NCBI GenBank assembly: GCA_022703505.1
Contig: JAKLDN010000001.1
Location: 1 to 64,000 of the forward strand
Direction of reading: 5' to 3'
DNA: 64,000 bases
From: Spirochaetota bacterium
GTDB lineage: Bacteria; Spirochaetota; Spirochaetia; Treponematales; UBA12059
Positions 25,092 through 34,596 of the stretch are shown one piece after another. The notes under the pieces were generated by a model that made no database searches, was not told the DNA's origin, and worked only from the letters and a program-made list of their open reading frames with translations. Made by a program: the position numbers and the translations under genes. Position 1 is the stretch's first letter; every line of letters begins with the position of its first letter.

Positions 25092-27304
25092 AATCCTGGA
25101 ATCCCGAGTCGGTCCAGAACGTCCTGGGCCGCACGAAGTACATCGACGATCTGCCCGAGCCCGCGGGCCTCCTCCACGGCCAGCCCGTGGTGTCGAAGTC
25201 CGCCCACGGGCGGCTCCGTTCCCTGGACCCCTCGGCGGCCCTCGCCCTCCACCCCAGCGTCCGGGTCCTGAGCGCCCGGGACATCCCCGGGGAGAACGAA
25301 CTGGGCACCGCGGTGTCCGACGAGCCCCTCCTGGTCGCGGACGAGTGGACCTACCGGGGCCAGTCCCTGGCCCTGGTCCTGGCGGATACCCGGTCCCTGG
25401 CGCGCCGTGCGGCGGCCCTGGTCAAAATCGAAGGCGAGGAGCTCCCGGCGGTCACGGATCCCCGGGAGGCCCACGCCCGGGGGATGATCATCCTGGCCCC
25501 CCGGACCATGCGCACGGGGGACCCCGAGGCGGCCTTCAGGAGCTGCGCCGTGGTCGTCTCGGGCCGGGTGGAATCCGGGGGCCAGGAGCACGTCTACCTG
25601 GAGACCCAGGGGGCGGTGGCCCAGGTCCGGGACGGGGGCGGGATCTTCGTCCTCTCCGGAACCCAGTCCCCCACGGGGGTCCAGGAGGCGGTGGCCCGCA
25701 ACCTTCATCTCCCCATGAACGCCGTGGAGGTGGACGCCCCCCGCCTGGGCGGGGCCTTCGGGGGCAAGGAGGACCAGGCCGCCTCCTGGTCCGCCCTGGC
25801 CGCCCTGGGGGCCTACGTCACGGGCCGGCCGGTCAAGGTCTACCTGAACCGGAAGGACGACCTGACCTTCACCGGGAAGCGGCATCCCTACAGCTCGGAC
25901 TACAGGCTGGGATTGGATTCGGAGGGCCGGATCCTGGCCTTCGAGGTGGACTACTACCAGAACTCCGGGGCCTGCACGGACCTCTCCCCGGCCATCCTTT
26001 CCCGGACCCTCTTCCACGCCGCGAGCGCCTACCGCATCCCCAACCTCCGGGCCACGGGCTGGATGTGCCGGACCAATCTGCCCCCCTTCACGGCCTTCCG
26101 GGGCTTCGGCGCCCCCCAGGGGATCTTCGTGATGGAGGCGGCGCTCCACCGGGCGGCGGAGACGATGGGCGTGGACCCGATCGAACTGCAGAGAAAGAAC
26201 CTCCTCCGCACCGGGGACACCTTCCACTACGGCATGCCCGTGGCGGAGGCCCGGACGGAGCGGAGCGTGGACCGGGCCCTCCAGCGGTCCGGCTGGGACC
26301 GCAGGCGCGCGGACATCGACGAGTTCAACCGCGCCCATCGGGACCGGAAGAGGGGCATGGCCGCCCTCCCCCTCTGCTTCGGGGTGTCCTTCACCAAGCT
26401 CATGATGAACCAGGGCGGCGCCCTGGTCCACGTCTACCGGGACGGGTCCGTGGGGGTCCACACCGGGGCCGTGGAGATGGGCCAGGGGGTCAACCGGAAG
26501 ATCCAGAAGGTCGTGGCCCTGACCCTGGGTATCCCCGAAGGCCGGGTCCGGATCGAGCGCACCCGGACCGCCGCGGTGGCCAACACGAGCCCCACCGCGG
26601 CCAGCACGGGCACGGACCTGAACGGCATGGCGGCCCTGGTCGCCTGCGAGGAGATCGGGAAGCGCCTTTCCGCCTTCCGCTCCGGGTCGGGCCTGGCGGA
26701 CGCCCCCTGGGAGACCCTCGTGGCCAAGGCCCACGAGGCCCGGATAGACCTCTCGGCCCACGGCTTCTACGCGACCCCCGGGCTCTTCTACGACGGCAAG
26801 GCGGAGCGGGGCAGCCCCTTCGCCTACCACGTCTACGGCTGCGCGGTCCTCATCGCGGAGGTGGACACGGTCCGGGGCACCTACCGGATCGCATCCGCCA
26901 CCCTGGTCCACGACGCGGGGAACGTGATCGACGAGGTCGTGGACCGGGGCCAGACCGAGGGAGCCCTGGCCCAGGGCCTGGGGTGGGCCCTCCTGGAGGA
27001 CCTGCGCTACGACGAGACCGGGAGGCTCCTCTCGGACACCCTGTCCACGTACAAGCTCCCGGACGCCCACTTCCTGGACTTTCCCGTGGACCTGGAGTTC
27101 CTGGGGGACGCCCCGAACCCCAGGGCGGTGCTGAAAAGCAAGGCCATCGGGGAGCCTCCCTTCATGTACGGCATCGCCGGGTACTTCGCGGTCCTGGACG
27201 CCCTCAAGGCCGCCCGGGGGGACCGCCTCCGGGCCCCGGGCATCCACGACCTGCCCCTCACGCCGGAAAAGGCCCTGGACTACCTTACGGGGGTGATCCC
27301 ATGA
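25088..27304 (+). CDS. xdhB: Xanthine dehydrogenase molybdenum-binding large subunit
   Basis: Catalytic subunit of 738 residues oxidising hypoxanthine to xanthine and xanthine to urate. Key elements are present: GGQEHVYLETQGA, the molybdopterin motif LGGAFGGKEDQA, the substrate-orienting Arg in FTAFRGFGAPQG (about 337), VEMGQGVNRKIQ, and the base Glu in KAIGEPPFMYGIA near the C-terminus. All known XDH active-site positions I can check are retained, so this is the genuine xanthine enzyme of the window. Coupled to xdhA upstream and to the amidohydrolase downstream by ATGA overlaps. Confidence 0.93.
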   Translation: MKSWNPESVQNVLGRTKYIDDLPEPAGLLHGQPVVSKSAHGRLRSLDPSAALALHPSVRVLSARDIPGENELGTAVSDEPLLVADEWTYRGQSLALVLADTRSLARRAAALVKIEGEELPAVTDPREAHARGMIILAPRTMRTGDPEAAFRSCAVVVSGRVESGGQEHVYLETQGAVAQVRDGGGIFVLSGTQSPTGVQEAVARNLHLPMNAVEVDAPRLGGAFGGKEDQAASWSALAALGAYVTGRPVKVYLNRKDDLTFTGKRHPYSSDYRLGLDSEGRILAFEVDYYQNSGACTDLSPAILSRTLFHAASAYRIPNLRATGWMCRTNLPPFTAFRGFGAPQGIFVMEAALHRAAETMGVDPIELQRKNLLRTGDTFHYGMPVAEARTERSVDRALQRSGWDRRRADIDEFNRAHRDRKRGMAALPLCFGVSFTKLMMNQGGALVHVYRDGSVGVHTGAVEMGQGVNRKIQKVVALTLGIPEGRVRIERTRTAAVANTSPTAASTGTDLNGMAALVACEEIGKRLSAFRSGSGLADAPWETLVAKAHEARIDLSAHGFYATPGLFYDGKAERGSPFAYHVYGCAVLIAEVDTVRGTYRIASATLVHDAGNVIDEVVDRGQTEGALAQGLGWALLEDLRYDETGRLLSDTLSTYKLPDAHFLDFPVDLEFLGDAPNPRAVLKSKAIGEPPFMYGIAGYFAVLDALKAARGDRLRAPGIHDLPLTPEKALDYLTGVIP

Positions 27305-28683
27305 TCGTGAAGAACGGACTCCTGGCCCTGCGCTACGAGCGGGACTTCCTGCGCCGGGACTTCCGGGTAGGCCCGGACGGGCGCGTGACGGAAATCGCCG
27401 AGACCCTGACCCCCCAGCCCGGGGAGGAGGTCCTGGACGCCCGGGGCCTTCAGGTCCTGCCCGGGGCCATCGATCCCCACGTCCACTTCGACGAGCCGGG
27501 CTTCACCCACCGGGAGGACTTCCTCCACGGCACCTCCGAGGCGGCCAAGGGAGGGGTGACCACGGTGGTGGACATGCCCTGCACCTCCCTGCCCCCGGTC
27601 ACCACCCGGGCGGCCCTGGAGAACAAACTCTCCTTCGTGTCCAAGGCCGCGGTGGTGGACTACGCCTTCTTCGGGGGGGTCTCCGGCCATACCGTGGAGG
27701 AAAGCCTATCGGAGCACATGGAGGCCCTGGCCCCGGAGGTGGTGGGCTTCAAGACCTACTTCATCTCCGGGATGAAGACCTTCACTCGGGTGACCCACGA
27801 CGACTTCGGGCGGATCGTCCGCCGCGGGGCGGCCCTGGGACGACCGATCCTCCTGCACGCCGAGGACCTGGATTGCGTTACCGCCGCGGAGGCCCGCCTG
27901 AGGAAGGCCCGGGGCGCGGAGGCCCCCCGGTGGAGCGACTACGTGGGCGCCCGGTCCGAGGATGCGGAGACCGTGGCCGCCGCCTCCGCCGCGACCCTGG
28001 CCCGGGGGAACGAGGCCTGGCTCCACGTGGTCCACGTGGGCACCGCCGAGGCCGCGGAGCTCCTGGCCGCGTCCGGGGCCACCTGCGAGACCTGCGCCCA
28101 CTACCTGGCCTTCTCCGCCGAGGACTTCGAGAGCCTAGGCTCCTCCCTCAAGACCGCCCCGCCCGTCAAGGCCCCGGGCCAGGCCGAGCGGCTCTGGGCC
28201 CTCCTTTCGGGCGGGGCCATCTCCTTCGTGACCAGCGACCACGCCCCGGCCCCGGAGGAGGAGAAGAACACCGGAGACCTCTGGACCGACTACGGGGGGA
28301 TCCCCGGGACCGGGACCTGGGCCCCCTTCCTCTACTCCGAGGGGCTCCTGGGCGGGCGCCTCTCCTTGAGCCGCTACCTGGACGTGACCGCCCGGGCCGC
28401 CGCGGAGCGGTACGGCCTTTCCGGCCGCAAGGGTTCCCTGGAGGCCGGGAAGGACGCGGACTTCATCCTGGCGGATCCCCGGGGGACCACGGTCGTCGAG
28501 GGCCGGACCCTCCTGTCCAAGGGGAAGATTACGGCCTTCGAGGGGATGCGCCTCTCCGGCCGCTTCCTCGCGACCTACGTCCGGGGACGCCTCGTGTACG
28601 ACGCGGCCCGGGCGGACCGAAACGAGCATCCGATTTGCGCCGCTCCGGGGAGCGGCAGATTCCTGCGTTGGGGGTACCGGTGA
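27301..28683 (+). CDS. Allantoinase/dihydropyrimidinase-type cyclic amidohydrolase
   Basis: A 460-residue binuclear-metal hydrolase opening cyclic ureides. The metal ligands are visible: DPHVHFDEPG, the carboxylated Lys in GFKTYF, LHAEDL, LHVVHVGTA and SDHAPAPEEEK. The DxHVHxxEPG form resembles allantoinase and dihydroorotase more than D-hydantoinase. In urate clusters this slot is filled by the hydantoinase-like HyuA, so the likely substrate is a cyclic ureide produced by the YgfK/SsnA step. Overlaps xdhB by 4 bases and ygfK by 4 bases (GTGA). Confidence 0.8.
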   Translation: MIVKNGLLALRYERDFLRRDFRVGPDGRVTEIAETLTPQPGEEVLDARGLQVLPGAIDPHVHFDEPGFTHREDFLHGTSEAAKGGVTTVVDMPCTSLPPVTTRAALENKLSFVSKAAVVDYAFFGGVSGHTVEESLSEHMEALAPEVVGFKTYFISGMKTFTRVTHDDFGRIVRRGAALGRPILLHAEDLDCVTAAEARLRKARGAEAPRWSDYVGARSEDAETVAAASAATLARGNEAWLHVVHVGTAEAAELLAASGATCETCAHYLAFSAEDFESLGSSLKTAPPVKAPGQAERLWALLSGGAISFVTSDHAPAPEEEKNTGDLWTDYGGIPGTGTWAPFLYSEGLLGGRLSLSRYLDVTARAAAERYGLSGRKGSLEAGKDADFILADPRGTTVVEGRTLLSKGKITAFEGMRLSGRFLATYVRGRLVYDAARADRNEHPICAAPGSGRFLRWGYR

Positions 28684-31600
28684 GCACGAGCAAGGTTATG
28701 GAAACCACGCCCATGGGGGCGCTGATCGGACGGATGGCCGGGGAGTACAAGGCCAAAAAGAGCGTCTACGACCTCCCGGAAGCCCTCTTCCGCAAGGTCT
28801 TCGAGGACGAGCCGGCCTCCCCGGGCTTCGAGGTCCTGGGAAGCCGCATCCTCTACCCGATCGGCCCCGCGGCGGGGCCCCACACCCAGATCGCCCCGAA
28901 CCTGGTCGCCTCCTACCTGGGAGGCTCCCGGATCTTCGAGCTCAAGACCGTCCAGGTGAACGACGCCCTCGAGATCGCCAAGCCCTGTATCGACGCCCTG
29001 GACGAGGGGCACAACGTGGAGTGGTCCACGGAGCTCTCGCTGGTCCAGGCCCGGGATGAGTACCTGCGGGGATTTATGGCCCTCCACGTGCTCAAGGCCC
29101 TCTTCGCGGAGAGGGGGGCCGGGGATTTCCTCTTCAACATGTCCGTGGGCTACACCCTGGAGGGTATAAAGAGCCCCACCATGGACGCCTTCATCGAGGG
29201 GATGCGGGCCCCCGCCTCCACCCCCTTCTGGGGCGCCGCCCTGGCGGAGCTCCGGGCCGCGGTGACCTCCCCCGCCTTTAGGGAGGCCTTCGGGGCCGAG
29301 GGGGCCGCCCGGGCTGCCGCGGCGGTCGATTCCATGCCGGCCGCGCCGGTCCACTCGGTGACCCTGTCCACCATGCACGGCTGTCCCCCCGCGGAGATCG
29401 AGCGGATCGGCCGCTACCTCATCGAGGAGAAGGGCTTCTCCACCTACATCAAGCTGAACCCCACCCTCCTGGGCTACGACCGGGTCCGGGAGATCCTGGA
29501 CCGGACCGGGTGGACGGACGTAGAAATACAGCGCCCGGGCTTCGAGCACGACCTGCAGTGGCCGGACGCCCTGGCCCTGATCACCTCCCTGGCCGCCGCG
29601 GCCAAACGGAAGGGGGTGCGCTTCGGCCTCAAGCTCTCGAACACCCTGGCCAACGTGAACGTGGGCGACCGCCTCCCCGGCCAGGAGCGCTACATGTCCG
29701 GCCGGGCCCTCTTCCCGATCACGGTCCGCCTGGCCGCCGACCTGGCCGCCGCGGTCCCCGGGCCCCTGCCCTTCTCCTTCTGCGGGGGCGTGTCCGCCCT
29801 GAACGCCGCGGACTGCGTCCGGGCGGGCCTGGGACCCCTGACCGTGGCCACGGACATCCTCAAGCCCGGCGGCTACCTCCGCCTGGCGGATATGGCCCGT
29901 TCGGCCGTCTCGGCCCTGCCCGCCGCCCCGAAGGGTCCGGACGCCCGGTCCCTGGCGGCCCTGGCGGAGGCGGCCCTGGGGCGCCCGGAGTTCCGGGGGG
30001 ACTGGAAGGAGGGCGAGGCGGCCATCGACGCGCCCCTGCCGGAGTTCGACTGCTTCGACGCCCCCTGCGTCCGGGCCTGTCCGGTGAACCAGAAGGTCCC
30101 CGAGTACATCCGCCTCTCGGCTCGAGGAAAGGACGAGGAGGCCCTGGCCCTGATCCTGGCGGACAACCCCCTTCCGTACATCACCGGCACCCTCTGCGAC
30201 CACGTCTGCCAGGAGGCCTGCTGCCGGAACGACTACGAAGGCCCCGTGGAGATCCGGGGGGTCAAGCTGGCCTGCGCCCGGGCCGCGGAGATTCCGCCCA
30301 AACCCCGGGCCCGGCGGAAAGATTTCCCGGGGAAAGCCGCGGTGATCGGCGCCGGACCCGCGGGACTGGCCTGCGCGTACTGGCTGGCCCGGGAAGGGGT
30401 TCCGGTCACGGTCTTCGAGAAGGCCGCCTCCCCCGGGGGCGTCCCCGCCAACGTGATCCCCCCCTTCCGGATCCCCCGGAAGGATATCGAGCGGGACATC
30501 GAGCGCATCCGGTCCATGGGCGTGGAGTTCCGCTTCGGCGCCGAGGTCCGGGATCTCGGGTCCCTGCGGGCGGACGGCTATTCGGCCGTCTTCGTGGGCG
30601 CGGGCTCCCCGGCCCCCCGGGATCTCCCCCTTACCGGCTCCGGAGTTCGCGTCGTGGACGCCCTGGAGTTCCTGGCCGAGACCGCCGAGGGCCCGGGTCC
30701 CTTCGCGGCCGTCCGGCACGTCGTGGTGGCCGGGGGCGGTAACACCGCCATGGACGCGGTCCGCGCGGCCTCCCGCATCCCCGGGATCCGGGAAGTCCGG
30801 CTTTCCTACCGCCGCACCGTCCGGGAGATGCCCGCGGACCGGGAGGAGCTCCACAACGCCCTGTCCGAGGCCTCCGCGGTTAACTCCGCGTCGGGCGCCG
30901 CGTCGCCCCCGACGGCCCTGATGGAACTGACCCTGCCGGAGTCCGCCGCTCCCGGCACGCTCACCCTGCGGCGTATGACCCTGGGAGAGCGGGACGCTTC
31001 CGGCCGCCGCTCCCCGGTTCCCTCCGGCGAGACCGTGGACGTGCCCTGCGACCTGGTGGTGGCCGCGGTCGGGGAGACCCCGGACCGCGCCTTCCTGGAG
31101 GCCCTGGGCGTACCGGTCGGTAAGGACGGCCGCCCGAAGGCAAACCTCGAGACCGGTTCCGTCGGCGTCCCGGGCCTCTACGTCGGCGGGGACGCCCTCC
31201 GGGGCCCGGCCTCCATCATCTCCGCCGTGGCGGACGGCCGGCGCAGCGCCGCGGCCATCCTCCGGGCCGCGGGGATCGAGCCCGAGGGCGCCTGGGGATC
31301 CTACGCCCCCCCCGCCCCGGATCGGGACAAGCTGGCCCGCCGGGGCTCCCAGGATCCGGCCGCCGCGGCACGGGAGGAGCTCCGGGTGCCCGAGGGTGCC
31401 GGTGCCAGAGCCTTCACGGCCGCCCAGGCGGAACGCTGCCTGGAGTGCGACGCGGCCTGCCTGCGCTGCGTGGAGGTCTGCCCCAACCGGGCCAACACCT
31501 TCGTGGCCGTGCCGACCGGCACCGGTTTCACACAAAGCCTACAGATCCTCCACGTGGACGCCCTGTGCAACGAGTGCGGCAACTGCGGATTCTTCTGCCC

Positions 31601-31895
31601 CTGGCGGGGGGAGCCCTACCGCGGCAAGCCCACGGTCTTCGCGTCCGCCGGGGCCCTGGAAGCCTCCCGGAACGCGGGCTTCGCCTTCACCGGGAAGGCC
31701 GGGGCCCCGGACCTGGTCCTCCGGGCGGAGTACGAGGGTGAGGTCCGGACCCTGCCCCACGCCGAGTGGGCCGTAGCATCGGCGGCTTCGGCGCCCGGCG
31801 CGGCAGGGCCCGCAGGAGCGGCGGCCCGGATGGCCGCCCTGGCCCGGATCGTGGGCCGGGAACATCCCTACCTCGCGGGAGGCGACGCATGCTGA
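28680..31895 (+). CDS. ygfK: YgfK-type flavin/iron-sulfur oxidoreductase
   Basis: A 1071-residue protein matching E. coli YgfK in order and motifs. The N-terminal dihydroorotate-dehydrogenase-like barrel includes YPIGPAAGPHTQIAPNL, IFELKTVQV and HNVEWSTELSL. A middle GltD-like domain has a Cys cluster (CFDAPCVRACPVNQKVPEY) and two dinucleotide sites (VIGAGPAGLACAY, VVAGGGNTAMDA). The C-terminus has ferredoxin cysteines (CLECDAACLRCVEVCP, CNECGNCGFFC). It is a putative reductase; in anaerobic urate clusters it is the expected ring-reducing enzyme, and the older label is selenate reductase. Start GTG 28680 (GGGGG upstream); ATG 28698 is an alternative. Confidence 0.92.
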   Translation: MSTSKVMETTPMGALIGRMAGEYKAKKSVYDLPEALFRKVFEDEPASPGFEVLGSRILYPIGPAAGPHTQIAPNLVASYLGGSRIFELKTVQVNDALEIAKPCIDALDEGHNVEWSTELSLVQARDEYLRGFMALHVLKALFAERGAGDFLFNMSVGYTLEGIKSPTMDAFIEGMRAPASTPFWGAALAELRAAVTSPAFREAFGAEGAARAAAAVDSMPAAPVHSVTLSTMHGCPPAEIERIGRYLIEEKGFSTYIKLNPTLLGYDRVREILDRTGWTDVEIQRPGFEHDLQWPDALALITSLAAAAKRKGVRFGLKLSNTLANVNVGDRLPGQERYMSGRALFPITVRLAADLAAAVPGPLPFSFCGGVSALNAADCVRAGLGPLTVATDILKPGGYLRLADMARSAVSALPAAPKGPDARSLAALAEAALGRPEFRGDWKEGEAAIDAPLPEFDCFDAPCVRACPVNQKVPEYIRLSARGKDEEALALILADNPLPYITGTLCDHVCQEACCRNDYEGPVEIRGVKLACARAAEIPPKPRARRKDFPGKAAVIGAGPAGLACAYWLAREGVPVTVFEKAASPGGVPANVIPPFRIPRKDIERDIERIRSMGVEFRFGAEVRDLGSLRADGYSAVFVGAGSPAPRDLPLTGSGVRVVDALEFLAETAEGPGPFAAVRHVVVAGGGNTAMDAVRAASRIPGIREVRLSYRRTVREMPADREELHNALSEASAVNSASGAASPPTALMELTLPESAAPGTLTLRRMTLGERDASGRRSPVPSGETVDVPCDLVVAAVGETPDRAFLEALGVPVGKDGRPKANLETGSVGVPGLYVGGDALRGPASIISAVADGRRSAAAILRAAGIEPEGAWGSYAPPAPDRDKLARRGSQDPAAAAREELRVPEGAGARAFTAAQAERCLECDAACLRCVEVCPNRANTFVAVPTGTGFTQSLQILHVDALCNECGNCGFFCPWRGEPYRGKPTVFASAGALEASRNAGFAFTGKAGAPDLVLRAEYEGEVRTLPHAEWAVASAASAPGAAGPAGAAARMAALARIVGREHPYLAGGDAC

Positions 31896-33220
31896 TCTTC
31901 GAGAACGTCCGAGTCATCACCTGGAACCCCGCCGCGGTCTCGGAACCTCGGGACGTGGTCCTCCGGGAGGCCGCCGAGGGCGGGACGGTGGCGGAGGCCG
32001 GGGCGAACCTGAAGGCCAAGTACCCCGCCGCGCGGGCCGCGGGCTCCGGGGGCTACCTTTCCCCGGGCCTCGTCTGCTCCCATACCCACCTCTACTCCGC
32101 CCTGGCCCGGGGCATCCTGGCCAACATCCGGCCCTCCAAGGACTTCGGGCAGATCCTGGCCCACCTCTGGTGGCGCCTGGACCGGGCCATCGACGAGCCG
32201 ATCCTCCGGGCCAGCGCCCGGGCGGGGCTGGCGGACGCGGCGGCCTGCGGGGTCACCTCCGTGGTGGACCACCACGCCTCCCCGGGCTTCATCGACGGGA
32301 GCCTGGACGTGATCCGGGCCGCCTACGACGAGATCGGACTTCGGGGCCTGGTGTGCTACGAGACCACGGACCGGAACGGGCTGGAGGGGGCCCGGGTGGG
32401 AGTCCGGGAGAACGAGCGCTTCGCCCGCGTCCTGGACGCCGAGCGGAAGGCCGGGAAGGCGCCCCGGGTGGAGGCCGCCATAGGAGGCCACGCCCTCTTC
32501 ACCATGGGGGACGAGACCCTGGAGCTCTCCGCCCAGGCGGTCCGGTCCACGGGCCGGGGCTTCCACGTCCACGCCGCGGAGGACAGGTACGACGCCTCGG
32601 ACTCCCGGCACCGCTACGGGGCGGACCTGGTCGAACGGATGGAGAAGTTCGGGCTCCTGGGGCCGAAGACCATCGTGGGCCACGGCCTGTGGCTCTCCCC
32701 CTCGGAGGTGGAGCTCCTGAACGAGCGGGACTGCTTCCTGGCCCACAACGCCCGGAGCAACATGAACAACGCCGTGGGCTACGCGTCCCTCCTGCCCGGC
32801 CTGAAAAATCCCGTCCTGGGGACCGACGGTATGGGGGCGGACATGGCGGAGGAGTTCAAGTTCGCCTACTTCCGCCACCGGGAGGCCGGGGGGCCCTGGT
32901 GGCCCGGGGACTTCCTGGGGGTCCTTGACCGGGGCAACCGTCTCATGGAACGATACATGGCTGGAACGCGCTTCGGCCGGGTGGAGCCCGGGTATCCCGC
33001 GGACCTGGTCCACTGGGACTACGATCCGCCCACGCCCCTGTCCGCGGAGAACCTGGCGGGCCACCTGGCCTTCGGGCTCTCCAGCCGGAGCGTGCGAACC
33101 GTCCTTTCCGACGGGGCCTTCGTCGTCCGGGACCGGGCGCCCGCCTTCGACGCGGCGGGGATCGCCGCGGACGGCCGCGTCCAGGCCGCCCGGCTCTGGA
33201 AGCGGATGGATACCTTGTAG
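31889..33220 (+). CDS. ssnA: SsnA-type aminohydrolase
   Basis: A 443-residue member of the amidohydrolase superfamily (cytosine-deaminase/atrazine-hydrolase branch). Motifs: GLVCSHTHLYSALARG, VVDHHASPGF, FHVHAAED, IVGHGLWLSPSEVE and LGTDGMGADM. The pair ygfK-ssnA is conserved in urate-degrading clusters and the product probably acts on the reduced purine ring. GGGAGG precedes the ATG, and it overlaps ygfK by 7 bases. A terminator-like stem follows, so this may end one transcriptional segment. Confidence 0.92.
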   Translation: MLIFENVRVITWNPAAVSEPRDVVLREAAEGGTVAEAGANLKAKYPAARAAGSGGYLSPGLVCSHTHLYSALARGILANIRPSKDFGQILAHLWWRLDRAIDEPILRASARAGLADAAACGVTSVVDHHASPGFIDGSLDVIRAAYDEIGLRGLVCYETTDRNGLEGARVGVRENERFARVLDAERKAGKAPRVEAAIGGHALFTMGDETLELSAQAVRSTGRGFHVHAAEDRYDASDSRHRYGADLVERMEKFGLLGPKTIVGHGLWLSPSEVELLNERDCFLAHNARSNMNNAVGYASLLPGLKNPVLGTDGMGADMAEEFKFAYFRHREAGGPWWPGDFLGVLDRGNRLMERYMAGTRFGRVEPGYPADLVHWDYDPPTPLSAENLAGHLAFGLSSRSVRTVLSDGAFVVRDRAPAFDAAGIAADGRVQAARLWKRMDTL

Positions 33221-33276
33221 AATTTCGTTCCGCGTACGGAGGGACGGCCGTGGGCCCTCTCCCGCCGACGCGGATT

Positions 33277-33319
33277 GTCCGTCCCCGCGATTCGGGCGGG
33301 AACGGACTTTAGTTTTCTT
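33277..33319 (+). terminator. Terminator or attenuator between ssnA and ygeY
   Basis: GTCCG (33277-33281) pairs with CGGAC (33303-33307), extended by CCCG/CGGG pairs inside. A T-rich tract (tttagttttctt) follows. It sits in the only 147-base gap of this part of the purine run. Confidence 0.55.
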
Positions 33320-33367
33320 CCCCCCGCGCGGCGACTCGGGCCGTACGGGGCAGGACATGGGGGTTGT

Positions 33368-34582
33368 ATGGACTCGAACGCCCAAAAGGTCCGCGCGAAG
33401 GCCTCGTCCTACCGGGACGAGACCGCGGACATCCTGTCCCGGATCATCCAGGTTCCGGCCCTGAGCGCCAAGGAGAAGGAGCGCATCGCCCTGCTCAAGT
33501 CGATGTGCGAGAAGGCCGGCTTCGACGAGGTCAAGGTGGACGGCCTGGGGAACCTCCTGGCCCGGGTGGGCTCGGGAAAGAAGATCCTGGCCGTCGACGC
33601 CCACATCGACACCGTGGACACCGGCGACCCGGCCCAGTGGAAGAACCCGCCCTTCTCGGGCCTCGTGGCCGACGGCCTCGTGCACGGCCGGGGCGCCTCG
33701 GACCAGCTGGGCGGGGCGGCTTCCATGATCACCGCGGGGCGCATCCTCAAGGAACTCGGCTACGCCGGGGACTATACGGTCTGGTTCGCCTTCACCATCA
33801 TGGAGGAGGACTGCGACGGCCTGTGCTGGAAGTACCTGATCGAGGAGGAAAAGCTCGTACCGGACCTCTTCGTGTCCACCGAGCCCACCTCCCTCCGCCT
33901 GTACCGCGGCCACCGGGGCCGCATGGAGATCGAGTGCCGCTTCCAGGGCGTGTCCTGCCACGGCTCCGCCCCGGAGCGCGGCAAGAGCGCGGCCTACATG
34001 GCCTCCCGGGCGGCCCTGGCGATCGAGAAGCTCAACGAGAACCTGAAGCCCGACACGGACAATTTCCTGGGCAAGGGCACCGTCACGGTCAGCCGCATGG
34101 ACGTGAAGGGTCCCTCCCTCTGCGCCGTCCCGGACCAGGGGATGATCTACCTGGACCGCCGCCTCACCTGGGGGGAGACCAAGGAGCTGGCGGTGGAGCA
34201 GGTCAAGAAGGCCCTCTCCGAGGCCGGACTGTCCAACTTCGAGGTCAAGGTCCCCTACTACGAGATCCCCTCCTGGAAGGGTACCAAGTACGGCCAGGAC
34301 CTCTACTTCCCGACCTGGAAGATCGACGCGGACCACGCCCTGGTCCGGGCCGGGGTGGCCGCCCACAAAGCCCTCTGGGGTTCCGAGCCCGTGGTCGACA
34401 AGTGGACCTTCTCCACGAACGGGGTGGCCGTGTGCGGGCGCCACAAGATCCCGACCATCGGCTTCGGACCCGGGGACGAGAACCAGGCCCACGCCCCCAA
34501 CGAGATCACCCGGGTGGACGACCTGGAGAAGGCAGCGGCCTTCTACGCTACCCTGCCCTACGCTCTGGAAGGGAAGCTCTAA
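33368..34582 (+). CDS. ygeY: YgeY-type M20 metallohydrolase
   Basis: A 404-residue zinc amidohydrolase of the M20 (ArgE/DapE) family. Metal ligands are seen in VDAHIDTVDTGD, GRGASDQLGGAAS, FTIMEEDCDGLC (the EE pair), VSTEPTSLRLY and the final GPGDENQAHAPNE. In urate clusters YgeY hydrolyses ureido compounds. ATG 33368 is chosen, with GGGGG 5 bases upstream; the frame is open 31 codons earlier across the terminator. Followed after 14 bases by the first PLP enzyme. Confidence 0.92.
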   Translation: MDSNAQKVRAKASSYRDETADILSRIIQVPALSAKEKERIALLKSMCEKAGFDEVKVDGLGNLLARVGSGKKILAVDAHIDTVDTGDPAQWKNPPFSGLVADGLVHGRGASDQLGGAASMITAGRILKELGYAGDYTVWFAFTIMEEDCDGLCWKYLIEEEKLVPDLFVSTEPTSLRLYRGHRGRMEIECRFQGVSCHGSAPERGKSAAYMASRAALAIEKLNENLKPDTDNFLGKGTVTVSRMDVKGPSLCAVPDQGMIYLDRRLTWGETKELAVEQVKKALSEAGLSNFEVKVPYYEIPSWKGTKYGQDLYFPTWKIDADHALVRAGVAAHKALWGSEPVVDKWTFSTNGVAVCGRHKIPTIGFGPGDENQAHAPNEITRVDDLEKAAAFYATLPYALEGKL

Positions 34583-34596
34583 TAAGGAGGAGCGGC